Under the pieces are notes generated by a model, which saw only the letters and a program-made list of their open reading frames with translations, had not been told where the DNA came from and ran no database searches. The translations under genes and the position numbers were made by a program. A stretch of DNA of 64,000 nt from Planctomycetota bacterium. Lineage in GTDB: Bacteria; Planctomycetota; Phycisphaerae; UBA1845; UTPLA1. Shown piece after piece: positions 9,150 through 19,066 of this stretch; position 1 is the first letter of the stretch; each line of letters opens with the position of its first letter. The DNA lies in NCBI GenBank assembly GCA_003576905.1, contig QEVG01000004.1, forward strand, positions 62,001 through 126,000. Reading direction: 5' to 3'.

Positions 9150-9675
9150 GGGAAGTGTTCATCCTTTTCCGGCGCATCGCGCGCACGGGCACATACGAAG
9201 ACGGTCAAAACGGTCGAACGAACGCGGTTGTTTGTTGCTGGGCCGCCCCCGGCACGCGCGGCGCGCCGCGGGCGAAAACTGTGGACATGCTAACGTTGTG
9301 CAAGGCCATTCGCGTCTCCCCGGGGGGGACGCTGCGCGCGCTGCTGCCGGCCGGCGCGAAGGGTCGCGACGGGGCAGGCAGTCAGGACAGAATGACAAGG
9401 CACACTCGGCATGGAGGCAGTCTCTCGTTTCGCCGCAGGTCGGCACACCCACGGGCGGGTATTGTCGGACTTCGGCGACTTCATGCAAGCCGCCGTTTTT
9501 CGAACGAACGACCATTGTACGGCCGGGGGCCGCCCGGGTTCAACACTTGCTGCGCTCGACGCGGGACGGCGTACGGTGGGCGGCGGGCGGCAGGGGCAGT
9601 TAAGGCTCATCAGAGCCGGGCGTCGGCTTTTGGCCATCCGGGCGGAGACAGTCGCGCAATTGCCCGGGGTCTGAA
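9150..9675. other. Intergenic region upstream of glutamine synthetase
   Basis: 526 bases between the glnN start and the stop of the CoA-binding gene. Both strands have open frames, but none has family-like sequence or a ribosome site. It presumably carries the glnN promoter; I could not pick a convincing -35/-10 pair and saw no riboswitch. Confidence 0.4.
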
Positions 9676-10059
9676 TTAACGGTCCGGAAACTGTCCGGGG
9701 GTTGCTCCGATTTCAATGATGCTACATGCGAGGATGGGCTGAAGGCCGAGTTCTTTGGCCTTGGTCACCAGTTCTTCGCTCTCTGCGCCCGGGTTGATGT
9801 AAAGCTCGCCCGGCCGGGCCTTGGCGATGGCGGGGAGGGACTGCACGCCGATGGCAGGGGGGAGATAGACCGTCACGCGATCGATGGGGCCCGGTATTTG
9901 ATCGATCGCCGTGTATGCCTTCAAGCCCTCGATCTCGCCCACTTTCGATTTCACGGGGTACACCTCCCAGCCGTGTTTGAGGTATGCCCGGACGGCCTTG
10001 TTGCTGTATTTGCTTCGGTCGGCGGAAGCGCCGAGGACGGCGACGGTCTTCTTGGCCAT
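9676..10059 (-). CDS. CoA-binding (Rossmann) domain protein, YccU type
   Basis: 127 residues. The ATG at 10059 is chosen because GGAGGA lies 8-14 bases upstream and the protein then begins MAKKTVAVLGASADRSKYS, the usual start of stand-alone CoA_binding proteins (PF13380). The upstream open frame is Arg/Pro-rich shadow sequence. Landmarks are the nucleotide-binding VLGASADRSKYSNKAV loop, VYPVKSK and the C-terminal ILACSIIEIG. The family binds CoA-like nucleotides through a single Rossmann fold; no reaction is known. The gene stands alone. Confidence 0.85.
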   Translation of the reverse strand: MAKKTVAVLGASADRSKYSNKAVRAYLKHGWEVYPVKSKVGEIEGLKAYTAIDQIPGPIDRVTVYLPPAIGVQSLPAIAKARPGELYINPGAESEELVTKAKELGLQPILACSIIEIGATPGQFPDR

Positions 10060-10705
10060 GGGGCACTCCTCCTGCGATTTTCGCCCGGTCGTCGCGCGGC
10101 ACCGGCTGGTCAATTCGCTCGGGCAAGCCGCGCGCGATCGCCACCGACGCCGCGGCAAGGTGAATGTACCTGCAACGCGGGGAAGTATAGCGATTTCGGG
10201 ACGGGGTTTTTCGGGGGAGGTGCGGGCAAACGCCTGGGGAGCATGGGCGTCACGAAGGTGCGATGAGGCGGCGCATACCGCCGAATTGGTAGTGTTCCCG
10301 TAGTCCAGAATCGGAACCGGACCGGCATCGGCGGGGCGGTTGGCTGCCCGGCGCCAGCGAAGGATCGACAAGCCGGGGCGACTCTCATAACGACTGGCAC
10401 ATAGAACGGGGGGCAGGGAACGCCCGGGCGGTGGCAGGGCTGTGCGGTCGTGTCGGCTCGGAAGGGTTGGGGCGAATGGGAGAATCGGAGCGGCGAGTCG
10501 GAATAGTTGCCAGGGCTTAACGTTCGATGATTCAGGATGTTGAGATCAATGTGCGCAGGTGGAAGAAACCCGCGCGTGTAGGTCGGTGAGCGCGTATCGC
10601 AATACACCCTGAGCCGGAGTCTGGTACCGGCCCGGAGCCTTGTGGGAATTCTGGGCGGCGGCCAGACAAGCCCCTCTGGGGCCTAACTTATGAGAGGGTG
10701 TAGCG
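10060..10705. other. Intergenic region between CoA-binding gene and protease gene
   Basis: 646 bases between divergent genes. It should hold promoters for both. A TATACT on the minus strand (plus 10187-10192) is a candidate -10 for the CoA-binding gene, without a good -35. Just before the protease start, GCCCCTCTGGGGC (about 10670-10682) forms a small hairpin. No gene or RNA family recognised. Confidence 0.4.
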
Positions 10706-13687
10706 ATGGCCAGTACGCTTCGAGTTTGTCTCGCGCTCGCGTTGTGCCTGTCTGCCTGGGGCGCGGTTCAGGCGGGTCCTGCGGCGTCAGGGGCGGCGGG
10801 CGAGGCGACCAAGGACGAGTCGGTGGGGGACGGCCCGGTCGCCGATCTGCCGGGAAATCCGCATGACGTGATGGGGCCGATTGACCTGGCGAAGGACGCG
10901 AACGAAGTGACGTATCCGCTGGTCCCGGTGTCGCGCCAGGAGCTGGAGGCGCGACTGGCGGAGAGCCCGAAGCGCGCCGGGGCGCTGGTGAAGGCGCGGC
11001 TAAGTGCCCGTAATGCGGCACTCAGCGCGGACGAGAGCCTGCCGAGCTATTACTTCTACCAGGGTGAGCCGGTGGCGCTGGATCTGGACGTGGAGCGCAT
11101 CGCGGTGCATCCGGCGGAGGGTGTGGATCTGTCCGCGCCGCACGCGCGGTCGCCGCAGGCGCTGGGGATCGAAGTCAGCGCGGTGGAATCGACGGGCCTG
11201 GAGCGGCTCGCTTTATTGCGTCTGGCGCAGCCGCTGGCGGACTGTGCCGATGCGCAGGCGAAGATCGTGGCGGCGGTGGAGGCGGGGGGCGCGGCTTATG
11301 CGTCGCCGGTTTTCGAGAGCCCGCTCATCGAGGGCGGATGGATTACGGTCGGGCCCGACGTTCTGGTGCGGTTTCACGAGGCGGACGGCCCGCGGGCGGG
11401 GGCGGCGCTGGGAGAACTGGCGGGGGGCTTCGAGGTGAAGGAGCAGAATTTCGGCGGCCTGTCGAACGCGTACCGGCTGGGCGGCGACCGGAAGAGCGGG
11501 TTTGATGTTCTCGCGGCTGCCAATCGCCTGGCACGCGACCCGCGGGTGAAGTGGGCCGAGCCGGAGCTGATCTTCACGGGGCGCGGGGCGATCGAGCCGA
11601 ACGATCCGGAACTGGACAACCTGTGGGGGCTGATCAACACGGGCCAGGGAATCTTCGGGCAGTGGGGCACGGCCGACATGGACATGGACGCCGATGAAGC
11701 GTGGGAAATCTCGCGCGGGACGACGAGCGTGCGCGTGCTGGTGATTGACAACGGCGTGCAGCAGGACCACCCGGATATCAACCAGAGCGCGGGGCGCGAT
11801 TTCACGACCGGGGCGGCGGACGGCGTGGCGGGCGGCGGACCGGGCAATACGTGCGACAATCATGGCACCGCGGTGGCGGGATGCATTTCGGGGCGCTGGA
11901 ACAACAGCACAGGCGTCGTCGGCGTCGCGCCGGGGTGCCGCGTCGTTTCGGCGCGGTGCATGGTGGCCAGTCCGACGTCGCCAAGCCCGGGAAACCCGTG
12001 CACGTCGAACTGGACGGCCGACAACACGTGGACGGTCAACGCGCTGAACTGGGCGGTGAACAACGGCATCCAGATCAGCAACAACAGCAATGCCTACGGG
12101 GTGTCCTCGACGGCAATCGATGACGCGTACCTCAACGCCTATGGGAACGGCATGACGCATTTCGCGTCGTCCGGCAACTCCGGCGCTTCGTCGATCGCCT
12201 ATCCGTCATCGGCGGACACGGTCAACGCCGTGGGCAACCTCGACAACACCGGGGCGCGCAACGCGTCGAGCCAGTGGGGCACCGGCCTCGACTTCTCCGC
12301 GCCGGGCACCAGCATCCGCACCACGGATCGGACCGGCAGCGTTGGCTACGACGGCACCGACTACGCCTGGGTGACCGGCACCTCGTTCGCCTCGCCCTAC
12401 GCGGCGGGCGTGGCCGCGCTGGTCAAGGTGACCCACCCGGCGTGGAACCCGATCAACATTGAAACGGCGATGAAGTCCGGCGCGACCGACCTCGGGGCAG
12501 GGAGCTACGACACGACCTTCGGCTGGGGACTGGTGAACGCCTATCGGGCCATCACGATCTTCGGGCCGGGCAACGATGTATGCACCGACCCCACCGTCAT
12601 CACCGGCACGGTCTACACGCCCGCCACGATCTTCACCTACAACGCCACGTCGTCCGACTTTTACGAGCCGGGGGAGGACTGCGAGGCGGGCAACGTCGGC
12701 GTCAGCAACTCCGTCTGGTACAGCTACACCCCGCCGGCCAACGGCACCATCGACGTGAACACGTGGGGCAGCGACTATGACACCGTGCTGTCGGTCTTCG
12801 ACGGCTGCGGCGCGTACATCGGGACCACGTACATCGGCGGCGGCATTCAGATCGCCTGCAACGACGACCACAGCGGCACCTTGCAGTCCCAGATCCTCGG
12901 CATCGCGGTGAACGGCGGACAGTCCTATTCGATCAAGGTCTCGGACTACGACACCGCGCCCGGCGGCGGCTGGCTGGACTTCGACCTGTACTTTCACTAT
13001 GGCGCGCCGGCCAATGACTCCTGCCTGAGCCGGACGCCGATACCGGGATCGCCCGGCGCCAACACCATGCCGTGGGTCTATACCATCGCGGCGACCGTTG
13101 CACCGGGGACCTGCACGGAGTTGTGGGAATATGGCTGCGGCCACCCAGACGGGAACAGCAATTCCGTGTACTACAGCTTTGTGCCGACCGTCAGTGGGAG
13201 CCTGACGGTGGACACCTTCGGCAGCGACTACGACACGGTGTTGATGGTGGTGGATGGCGCGGGCTTCTCGAATCCCTGCGGGGAATATTGGCAGGGCCAG
13301 GACGGCCCGGTCTGCGTGAACCCGATCGACTTCGGCTACTACGTCTGCAATGACGATTCCTACGTCTCGGGGTATTACTACCAGTCGCTCATCGCGAGCT
13401 ACCCGGTGAACGCCGGCTGGCCCTACGTGATCAAGGTGTCGGACTACAACCCGATCTCCGGCGGCGGCTGGCTGCGGCTCAATACGAACTTCGTGGCGGC
13501 GGCGCAGGCGGGCGACGTGAACGGTGACGGCGCGGTGAACCTCGGCGACGTGCCTTTCATGGTGGATGCGCTGGTGGACCCCGGCGCGTGCGGCGGGTGC
13601 AACATGGCCCTTGCGGACATGAACGGAGACCTGGTGGCGGACGGCGCGGACCTTCAGCCGTTTGTGAACGCGGTGCTGGGGATGTAA
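10706..13687 (+). CDS. Secreted subtilisin-like serine protease with dockerin-like C terminus
   Basis: 993 residues. Signal peptide at residues 1-24 (LRVCLALALCLSAWGAVQAG). A long propeptide-like region follows to about residue 300. The S8 catalytic triad is Asp348 (VLVIDNGVQ), His386 (DNHGTAVAG) and Ser560 (TGTSFASPY). After the protease come two beta-sandwich repeats at about 620-770 and 770-930, each with the DYDTVL and IKVSDY motifs of pre-peptidase C-terminal-like domains. The last 60 residues are two dockerin-like calcium repeats (GDVNGDGAVNLGDV and ADMNGDLVADGADL). It is probably exported and attached to the cell surface or a complex. Convergent with another dockerin-tailed protease. 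Confidence 0.93.
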   Translation: MASTLRVCLALALCLSAWGAVQAGPAASGAAGEATKDESVGDGPVADLPGNPHDVMGPIDLAKDANEVTYPLVPVSRQELEARLAESPKRAGALVKARLSARNAALSADESLPSYYFYQGEPVALDLDVERIAVHPAEGVDLSAPHARSPQALGIEVSAVESTGLERLALLRLAQPLADCADAQAKIVAAVEAGGAAYASPVFESPLIEGGWITVGPDVLVRFHEADGPRAGAALGELAGGFEVKEQNFGGLSNAYRLGGDRKSGFDVLAAANRLARDPRVKWAEPELIFTGRGAIEPNDPELDNLWGLINTGQGIFGQWGTADMDMDADEAWEISRGTTSVRVLVIDNGVQQDHPDINQSAGRDFTTGAADGVAGGGPGNTCDNHGTAVAGCISGRWNNSTGVVGVAPGCRVVSARCMVASPTSPSPGNPCTSNWTADNTWTVNALNWAVNNGIQISNNSNAYGVSSTAIDDAYLNAYGNGMTHFASSGNSGASSIAYPSSADTVNAVGNLDNTGARNASSQWGTGLDFSAPGTSIRTTDRTGSVGYDGTDYAWVTGTSFASPYAAGVAALVKVTHPAWNPINIETAMKSGATDLGAGSYDTTFGWGLVNAYRAITIFGPGNDVCTDPTVITGTVYTPATIFTYNATSSDFYEPGEDCEAGNVGVSNSVWYSYTPPANGTIDVNTWGSDYDTVLSVFDGCGAYIGTTYIGGGIQIACNDDHSGTLQSQILGIAVNGGQSYSIKVSDYDTAPGGGWLDFDLYFHYGAPANDSCLSRTPIPGSPGANTMPWVYTIAATVAPGTCTELWEYGCGHPDGNSNSVYYSFVPTVSGSLTVDTFGSDYDTVLMVVDGAGFSNPCGEYWQGQDGPVCVNPIDFGYYVCNDDSYVSGYYYQSLIASYPVNAGWPYVIKVSDYNPISGGGWLRLNTNFVAAAQAGDVNGDGAVNLGDVPFMVDALVDPGACGGCNMALADMNGDLVADGADLQPFVNAVLGM

Positions 13688-13718
13688 GGCGCGGCGCACG
13701 CCGCTGCGATGAAAAACA

Positions 13719-13758
13719 GGCTCGCGCGGGTCGTCGACAAGACGGACCCGCGCGAGCC
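13719..13758. terminator. Bidirectional hairpin between two convergent proteases
   Basis: GGCTCGCGCGGGTC (13719-13732) is perfectly complementary to GACCCGCGCGAGCC (13745-13758), a 14-bp stem with a 12-base loop. It sits 32 bases after one stop codon and 46 bases before the other, with A-rich bases on one side and a short T-rich stretch on the other. It suits termination in both directions. Confidence 0.75.
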
Positions 13759-13803
13759 GTATTATTTGAGCGGCGGCGCGATCGCCGCATGCTTCGTGCC
13801 CTG

Positions 13804-16800
13804 CTACTGGCCGAGCACTTCATTCACGAACGGCGCGACATCGCTCATTTCGACGGCGTCGTTCTGCGTCATGTCAGCGGCGCACAACTCCGGCGGCTTG
13901 GCGGAACCGGGATTCAGGAGCGTGTCGACAAACATCTGGACATCGGCGCCGTCGATGAACGTGTCACCGTTCACGTCGGCAAGAAGGATTCCCTCGCACG
14001 GATCGGCGACGAAGGCCCAGATCTGCACATCGTCGATGTTCCAGCCGCAGTACGTTACGGAACTGTCGGTCGGTCCCATGCCCCAGCGGATGAAGATCGC
14101 CCCCTGCCCGTCGGCAACGGCGGAGATGTCGTAGGACATCAGCTGCCATGACGGATCGGTGAACGATCCGCCCGTGTGGTCGTAGATCGTCGTCCAGGTC
14201 ATGCCGTTGTTGGAGACCTGGATGCTGGCGTGGTCATAGGACGAGGACTCGACGCCGAGCCAGCGGCGGAAGCGGAGCTGCGTGCCGGTAAGGCCGGAGC
14301 AGTTGATGCCCGTCGTGGTCAGGTACTGGACCGACGCCATGTTATTAGGGTACTGACCGGCGAGGTTGTAACCGTAGACGTTCGAGCCGGTGAAGCCCGA
14401 CGACGGGTCTCCGCCGCTTCCGAGCGGAACGCCATAGGCCCACTGGCCCTGCGTGCTCCAGCCGGGATTGGTGGTAAGGGGGTAGTCGTGAATGAGTTCG
14501 CGCGTCGGGCATGCGCCGGAGCCGGTGGACGCGATCTTGAGGGTCCAGGTATCGAGCGTGCCGACGTCGGCGCTGGCGTTGTCGCGCACGGTGAGGGTCC
14601 AGACGCCCTGTACCTGGGTGCCGGAAAAGTCCGCCAGCGTGCCGGGGCCGTCGGGGTTAGTGACACCGTCGTTGTAGAGCTTGTGGATGTCGTCGGCGGA
14701 GCCGCCGGTGCGATTGTGCAGGCGGACGGTGGTGCCGCCGGGCGATGTCACGTCGACGGTGAGGTCGCCGATGTAGGTGTGGGTGATGTCGATGCGCACG
14801 TCCACGTCGGCGATGCAGTAGTTGTCGGTGACGGTGATCGTGCGGGTGACCGTGGCGTTGTCGTTGATGGCCACGGGCAGGCCGCCGTCGTTGTAGGAGT
14901 AACGGCCGACGTCAAGGGCGACCGGGCGGGAGGTCGTGCCCGATCCGCCGGAGGCGTTGGTGAAGGTGACGGAGCCGCTATAAAGCCCGGCGGCCAAGGC
15001 GTTCGCCGCGGCGCTGTAGCCGACGGTGACATTGGCTGTGTCACCAACTCCGGTGAGGACGACATTCAGCGGTCCCGCGCCGCCGTTGAGGGAGATCCAC
15101 GGGTCGCTGGCCGCGATCTGGACGGTGACGGGCGTGGGCCTTGTGCTGGTCAAGGTGTAGACCTGCGTGGCGGTGAAGGGTCCGCCGACCGGTCCGCCGG
15201 CGGAGAGGCCTCCGGCTGGGCTGGTGTCGAAGCCGGTGGTACCGACCTCGACGGTGTGAAGCCTTGACAGGGTCCGGTTGTTCGTGGTGTCGGTAAAGTC
15301 GATGGTCTCGTTGTAGATGCCCGCACCGAGCGCGTTTACGGCGGGGCCGAGGGTAACGGTGATGTCGGCGGTACCGCCGAGTGCCGCGAGGGTGCCGTTT
15401 ACGGGGCTGACGCCGCCGTTGATCAGGATGCCGAAACCGGCGGTGAGCGAGACGGTGTAGTTGATCGGATTGGGTGAAGGGTTGGAGAGGGTGTATACCA
15501 CGCTGGGGTTCGTGAACGGGCCGCCGACCTGGCCGAGGTGGAGCGTGGGCCCGGCGGGGGCGACGCCCATTCCAAGACCGGAGATCGTATCGACGAAGAG
15601 CGCGCCGGTGTTACCGGGGTCGAGCCAGTCGGAGAGCCGAGAGGAACTGGTGCCGTTGCCGGTCCAGGACCGGCTGATGCGGCCGTAGCAGTCGGAGAGG
15701 TTGTCGCCGGTCTGGCCGCAGGCCGAAGCGCCGCCGTGGAGCTGGCCGATCACGCGATGATTGTTATCAAAGAGCGGCGAGCCGGATGAGCCGGGTTCGG
15801 TGACGCCGAGCGACCAGTACACCTTGATATGGGTGTTGTCGCCGGGTCCCGGGAAATCGGAGCAGCCCCAGCTTGAGCCGTGCGACGGGCGATCGGGCCG
15901 GACGGCGATGTCGTACAGGGAGATGCGCTTCTCGTCGGTGTTTGGATGATGAATGCAGGCACCGCTCGGCGGGTTGAGGCCCTGGCGGTCCCAGCCGGCG
16001 TAAGAGACCTGCCAGTCGGGGTTGGGCATTTCGTCGAGTTCGACGAGGGTGAAGTCGGAGACCGACGCGGCTGCGCGGAAGAAGGATCCGGTCTGGAAGT
16101 CGGTGAGAACGCCGTCGCCGACGCCTCCGCCGCCGGGGATGCCGCGGCAGGTGGAGTTCTGATAGTTCCAGAAGACGACCAGGCTGGCGGCGTTGCCGGC
16201 GCCGATGCCGCAGTGATTGGCGGTCATGAAGTAGGGCTTGAGGTCCTGGGCGGTGTTGTTAACCATGAAGCCGGTGCAGAAGGTGCTTCCGCCGGTGGAG
16301 ATGACGGCGACCGAGTTCACTTCGGACTCCCACGGATCGGCGGTGGAGCAGGCGACGTCGACGTTGCAGGATCCGGAGCGCGGCTCGGCGCCGGCCTCGG
16401 CGGCGATTTCACCGAAGCGGCGATAGCCGACGTTGATTGAGCCGAGCACGAGGTCGAGGGCGGGGACCTGTTCGACGGGAAGGGTCACCTCGACGACGAC
16501 GTGGTTCGTGTTGATGGGCGGGGTCCAGAGCTCGCCGTGTTCCTCGTTGTCGGCGGCGGTGAAGGGCCGGACGGCGACGGTGCCGTCGGCGGCGCGGAAG
16601 TCAAGCCGCCCGTCATCGGGCATGACGTAGTGTGTAAAGCCGAGGTTCATCGACCGGGCGTTGTCGCAGGCGATGTCGAGGGTCCAGCGGCGCCGGCCGT
16701 CGGGCAGGGTGGTCCACGCGCCGGCGTTGTCGGGTGTCATTTGTACGGCATTGGGGATGGCGTAGCGCGGGGCCAGGCCCTCGGCGGCGCGGATGGCGTC

Positions 16801-16986
16801 CTCGTGCTCGAGGGCGGCGTAGTCCAGCGCGGTCATGCGGACCTGGCGGAGCGGCTCGGGCTTTGCGCCGGGGTCGCGCTTTGGATCGGTGTTGAGGACC
16901 TGCGCCCGGGCGACACCGGGCAGCAGCAGAGCGACGGACAGAAAGAGAATCTGCGCGAGGGTGTGGAAGCGGGGGTGCTGAGACAT
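13804..16986 (-). CDS. Secreted trypsin-like protease with P-domain and dockerin-like tail
   Basis: 1060 residues from ATG 16986, chosen because it begins a clean signal peptide (MSQHPRFHTLAQILFLSVAL to AQA); the open frame continues upstream without signal features. Residues about 190-440 are a lysyl-endopeptidase/trypsin-like domain with His at about 258 (FMTANHCG) and Ser at about 400 (PGSSGSPLFD, replacing the classical GDSGG). Two repeats with VYTLSNPSPNPINYTV-like text follow, then a proprotein-convertase P-domain (DVDVRIDITHTYIGDLTVDV) with VQGVWTLTVRDNA, a further beta-sandwich, and a dockerin-like end (ADVNGDTFIDGADV, DMTQNDAVEMSDV). Extracellular proteolysis is inferred. Confidence 0.9.
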   Translation of the reverse strand: MSQHPRFHTLAQILFLSVALLLPGVARAQVLNTDPKRDPGAKPEPLRQVRMTALDYAALEHEDAIRAAEGLAPRYAIPNAVQMTPDNAGAWTTLPDGRRRWTLDIACDNARSMNLGFTHYVMPDDGRLDFRAADGTVAVRPFTAADNEEHGELWTPPINTNHVVVEVTLPVEQVPALDLVLGSINVGYRRFGEIAAEAGAEPRSGSCNVDVACSTADPWESEVNSVAVISTGGSTFCTGFMVNNTAQDLKPYFMTANHCGIGAGNAASLVVFWNYQNSTCRGIPGGGGVGDGVLTDFQTGSFFRAAASVSDFTLVELDEMPNPDWQVSYAGWDRQGLNPPSGACIHHPNTDEKRISLYDIAVRPDRPSHGSSWGCSDFPGPGDNTHIKVYWSLGVTEPGSSGSPLFDNNHRVIGQLHGGASACGQTGDNLSDCYGRISRSWTGNGTSSSRLSDWLDPGNTGALFVDTISGLGMGVAPAGPTLHLGQVGGPFTNPSVVYTLSNPSPNPINYTVSLTAGFGILINGGVSPVNGTLAALGGTADITVTLGPAVNALGAGIYNETIDFTDTTNNRTLSRLHTVEVGTTGFDTSPAGGLSAGGPVGGPFTATQVYTLTSTRPTPVTVQIAASDPWISLNGGAGPLNVVLTGVGDTANVTVGYSAAANALAAGLYSGSVTFTNASGGSGTTSRPVALDVGRYSYNDGGLPVAINDNATVTRTITVTDNYCIADVDVRIDITHTYIGDLTVDVTSPGGTTVRLHNRTGGSADDIHKLYNDGVTNPDGPGTLADFSGTQVQGVWTLTVRDNASADVGTLDTWTLKIASTGSGACPTRELIHDYPLTTNPGWSTQGQWAYGVPLGSGGDPSSGFTGSNVYGYNLAGQYPNNMASVQYLTTTGINCSGLTGTQLRFRRWLGVESSSYDHASIQVSNNGMTWTTIYDHTGGSFTDPSWQLMSYDISAVADGQGAIFIRWGMGPTDSSVTYCGWNIDDVQIWAFVADPCEGILLADVNGDTFIDGADVQMFVDTLLNPGSAKPPELCAADMTQNDAVEMSDVAPFVNEVLGQ

Positions 16987-17396
16987 GGTGTTTATCCTTC
17001 GGGAATCGGACCGGCGCGGCACGAGAGCGCGAGGCCGGGCCACGCGCCCGGCACGGTTGCTCAGGGCACAGAGGGATGACTGACTCGCGAACGTCCCCAC
17101 ATGGTTTGAAGCGCCTGTTGTCGGATCGCCGGAGCTATTCTACCGGCGACCGGCTCGCGACACCAAGATTCGATGCGCGTATACCGCCTGTCTTATCGCC
17201 TGTTGTCCGGTGTGGTCGCCAGGTTTGAAGGCTGCTTCGGCAGGCGGGCCGTACCGGTAATCCGCCGGGCGGGTCGAAAGGAACCGCCGTCATTGTCGGC
17301 GTGCTTCATGCGGGGCGGGATCGGGGAGGAATGGGCCGATTGCAGCCAAACGATTTGCGGGGCGATGTATTTTCGGCCGCGTGGCGGCGCTCGGAC
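16987..17396. other. Intergenic region upstream of the trypsin-like protease
   Basis: 410 bases with no credible coding sequence. It holds the protease promoter described separately and so a leader of about 145 bases. I recognised no structured RNA in that leader. Confidence 0.4.
17137..17166 (-). promoter_or_regulatory. Sigma-70-type promoter for the trypsin-like protease
   Basis: On the minus strand TTGGTG (plus 17161-17166) is followed after 18 bases by TAGAAT (plus 17137-17142). The start codon is at 16986, so the predicted leader is about 145 bases. Confidence 0.5.
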
Positions 17397-17753
17397 TCAT
17401 TTTCCAAGTGGCCGGGCGAAGCTCAGTTCGTGCCCGTCAGGGTCGGTAATGTGGAAGTAGCGTTCGCCCCAGGGTGCATCGCTCGGTTCGGTGTCGGGCA
17501 TGAGGCCGGCGGCCAGGCAGCGCTGGTACTGGTCGTCGACGTTGTCGACGTGGAAGATGGTGCGCCCCCACCAGTGGGGAGTGTAGCTTTCAGCGAGGAT
17601 GAGGTTGAGGAAGCCCGCGCCGACCCGGAAACTCGTGAACTCGTCACTTGGGAAGCCGGGCAGCGTTTCGAAGCCGCATTTTCTGTAGAAATCGACGGCG
17701 CGATCCATGTCGGCGACGGCAAGGGTGACGGCACTGATGCTCTCGACGGGCAT
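17397..17753 (-). CDS. VOC-family protein (glyoxalase/bleomycin-resistance fold)
   Basis: 118 residues from ATG 17753 (MPVESISAVTLAVADMDRAV). It has the two beta-alpha-beta-beta-beta halves of the VOC fold: VADMDRAVDFYRKCGFE at the N terminus and a second half with IFHVDNVDDQYQRCLAAG ending in YFHITDPDGHELSFARPL. The DPDGHELSF end, with a metal-ligand Glu, is typical of glyoxalase-like enzymes. The substrate is not predictable. The gene is divergent from a lipoprotein gene 132 bases away. Confidence 0.85.
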   Translation of the reverse strand: MPVESISAVTLAVADMDRAVDFYRKCGFETLPGFPSDEFTSFRVGAGFLNLILAESYTPHWWGRTIFHVDNVDDQYQRCLAAGLMPDTEPSDAPWGERYFHITDPDGHELSFARPLGK

Positions 17754-17821
17754 GTTGCGCCAGTGTATTCGTGCGGCGCGGACGGGGCCAGCGATCTGGA
17801 TAAGGCGAGGGCGCGGCCGTG

Positions 17822-17851
17822 TTCGCCCGGGGCGGAGAGTCCCCCTAGAAT
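17822..17851 (+). promoter_or_regulatory. Possible promoter for the 17886 lipoprotein gene
   Basis: TTCGCC (17822-17827), 18-base spacer, TAGAAT (17846-17851). Transcription would begin near 17858, giving a leader of about 28 bases before the ATG at 17886. Confidence 0.4.
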
Positions 17852-17885
17852 CCGGCACACACATTACGGGAACAGGTGGCGGTAC

Positions 17886-19022
17886 ATGGTTCAGCTCGCA
17901 CGAAATCTGGCGACTCCGACCGCGCTGTTCCTGATCCTAGCGATTTCGATTCCGACCGGTTGCGCACGACCGGACGTGCGGCCGCACATGCAGGAATTGG
18001 CGGCCCACGATGAGGCGTTTCTGGCGGCGCCGCCGCCGGACACGGCGACGAAGATCCTCAAGGGGCTCGACGACGTGCGGACAGCGGGGGAGTGGACGCC
18101 CGGTGCGGAGGTGCTCTATGTCGTTCGCATCGAGCACGGGGAAACAACGCGGGTTTACTATGCGCGGATTGAGCTGAAGACGGGCGTGCTGCGGGATGTG
18201 GCGAAGGTGCGGGTGAATCCGCCGTTGGAGCCGGCGGCGACAGAAAAGACCATGGATGTTTTTGATTCGGGCCAGGGAAGCTATGAACTGGAGGTGGTGG
18301 GATGGGATGGGGAGGCGGCGGCGCAAGCGGTGGAGGGCGAAGCGGGCGCGGCGCCGCGGAAGTTTCATTCCGACGCGGTGCTGGCATGGATGGGACTCTA
18401 CGACGAATCCGGGCGCCTGGAGTCGGCGCGATACACGTTGCTGCCGGAGGCGTACTTGCGAATGGGGCTGATGGCAATGTGCGAGATCGCGGCGAGTCTG
18501 GGGCTGGGAGGGGAATCGCCGCGCGAGATGACGCCGGGGCAGGCGGCAGTGGTGGAGGAGTCCGACTTCGCCGTGCGGTGCCTTGGCAAAGTGGTCGCCG
18601 AGTCACACGTGGCGCGGCCGATCGTGCGCGGGGTCGTGCCGGGGTTTGATCTGCTCTGGATGCTGATCATTCGGCCGAAGTTCACGCACACGCTGCGATC
18701 GGCGGTGGCGGCGGACGCCGAAGGGCTGCCGGCGGTGGAGAAGTACGGCCCGGCGTGCCGGCTGGAGCTGGATGTCAATGTGAATGGCAATCCAATGGTG
18801 CGGTGCCATGTCGTGACGGCGCCGCCGCGGTCGCCGATCGACCTGTGCGCGGGAGTGCTGTCGATTCAGTGCGCGCACCTCGACGATCCGTCGCGGCGGG
18901 TATCGGTGAACCTGCTGGCGGCGCGGCGGCCCGCGCCGCCCGACGGCATCGTGAAGGAAGTGGCCGGGCTGGATGGCGACGCGCTAGCCGGCGGGTCGCA
19001 GGCGGCGTCGCCGGGGCGGTAG
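17886..19022 (+). CDS. Predicted lipoprotein of unknown function
   Basis: 378 residues from ATG 17886; the open frame extends upstream but only this start gives a signal peptide (LARNLATPTALFLILAISI followed by PTGCARPD, a lipobox-like site). The rest is a mixed alpha/beta sequence without a motif I recognise, with an acidic middle section and a hydrophobic stretch near residues 250-265 (GVVPGFDLLWMLII). It lies 44 bases upstream of a DJ-1/PfpI gene on the same strand, so they may be cotranscribed. No function is proposed. Confidence 0.7.
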   Translation: MVQLARNLATPTALFLILAISIPTGCARPDVRPHMQELAAHDEAFLAAPPPDTATKILKGLDDVRTAGEWTPGAEVLYVVRIEHGETTRVYYARIELKTGVLRDVAKVRVNPPLEPAATEKTMDVFDSGQGSYELEVVGWDGEAAAQAVEGEAGAAPRKFHSDAVLAWMGLYDESGRLESARYTLLPEAYLRMGLMAMCEIAASLGLGGESPREMTPGQAAVVEESDFAVRCLGKVVAESHVARPIVRGVVPGFDLLWMLIIRPKFTHTLRSAVAADAEGLPAVEKYGPACRLELDVNVNGNPMVRCHVVTAPPRSPIDLCAGVLSIQCAHLDDPSRRVSVNLLAARRPAPPDGIVKEVAGLDGDALAGGSQAASPGR

Positions 19023-19066
19023 GCTGCGCGGCGCGCGGCCGGTTTTCCTGCGTGGAGGAACGGTAC

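Noticed and set aside
6867-9293. 808-codon open frame on the plus strand opposite glutamine synthetase
   Set aside because: Pure shadow of glnN in high-GC DNA; Gly/Val/Glu-rich with no family motif.
10060-10371. Longer start for the CoA-binding protein
   Set aside because: The extra 104 residues are Arg/Pro/Ala shadow; the GGAGGA site fits ATG 10059.
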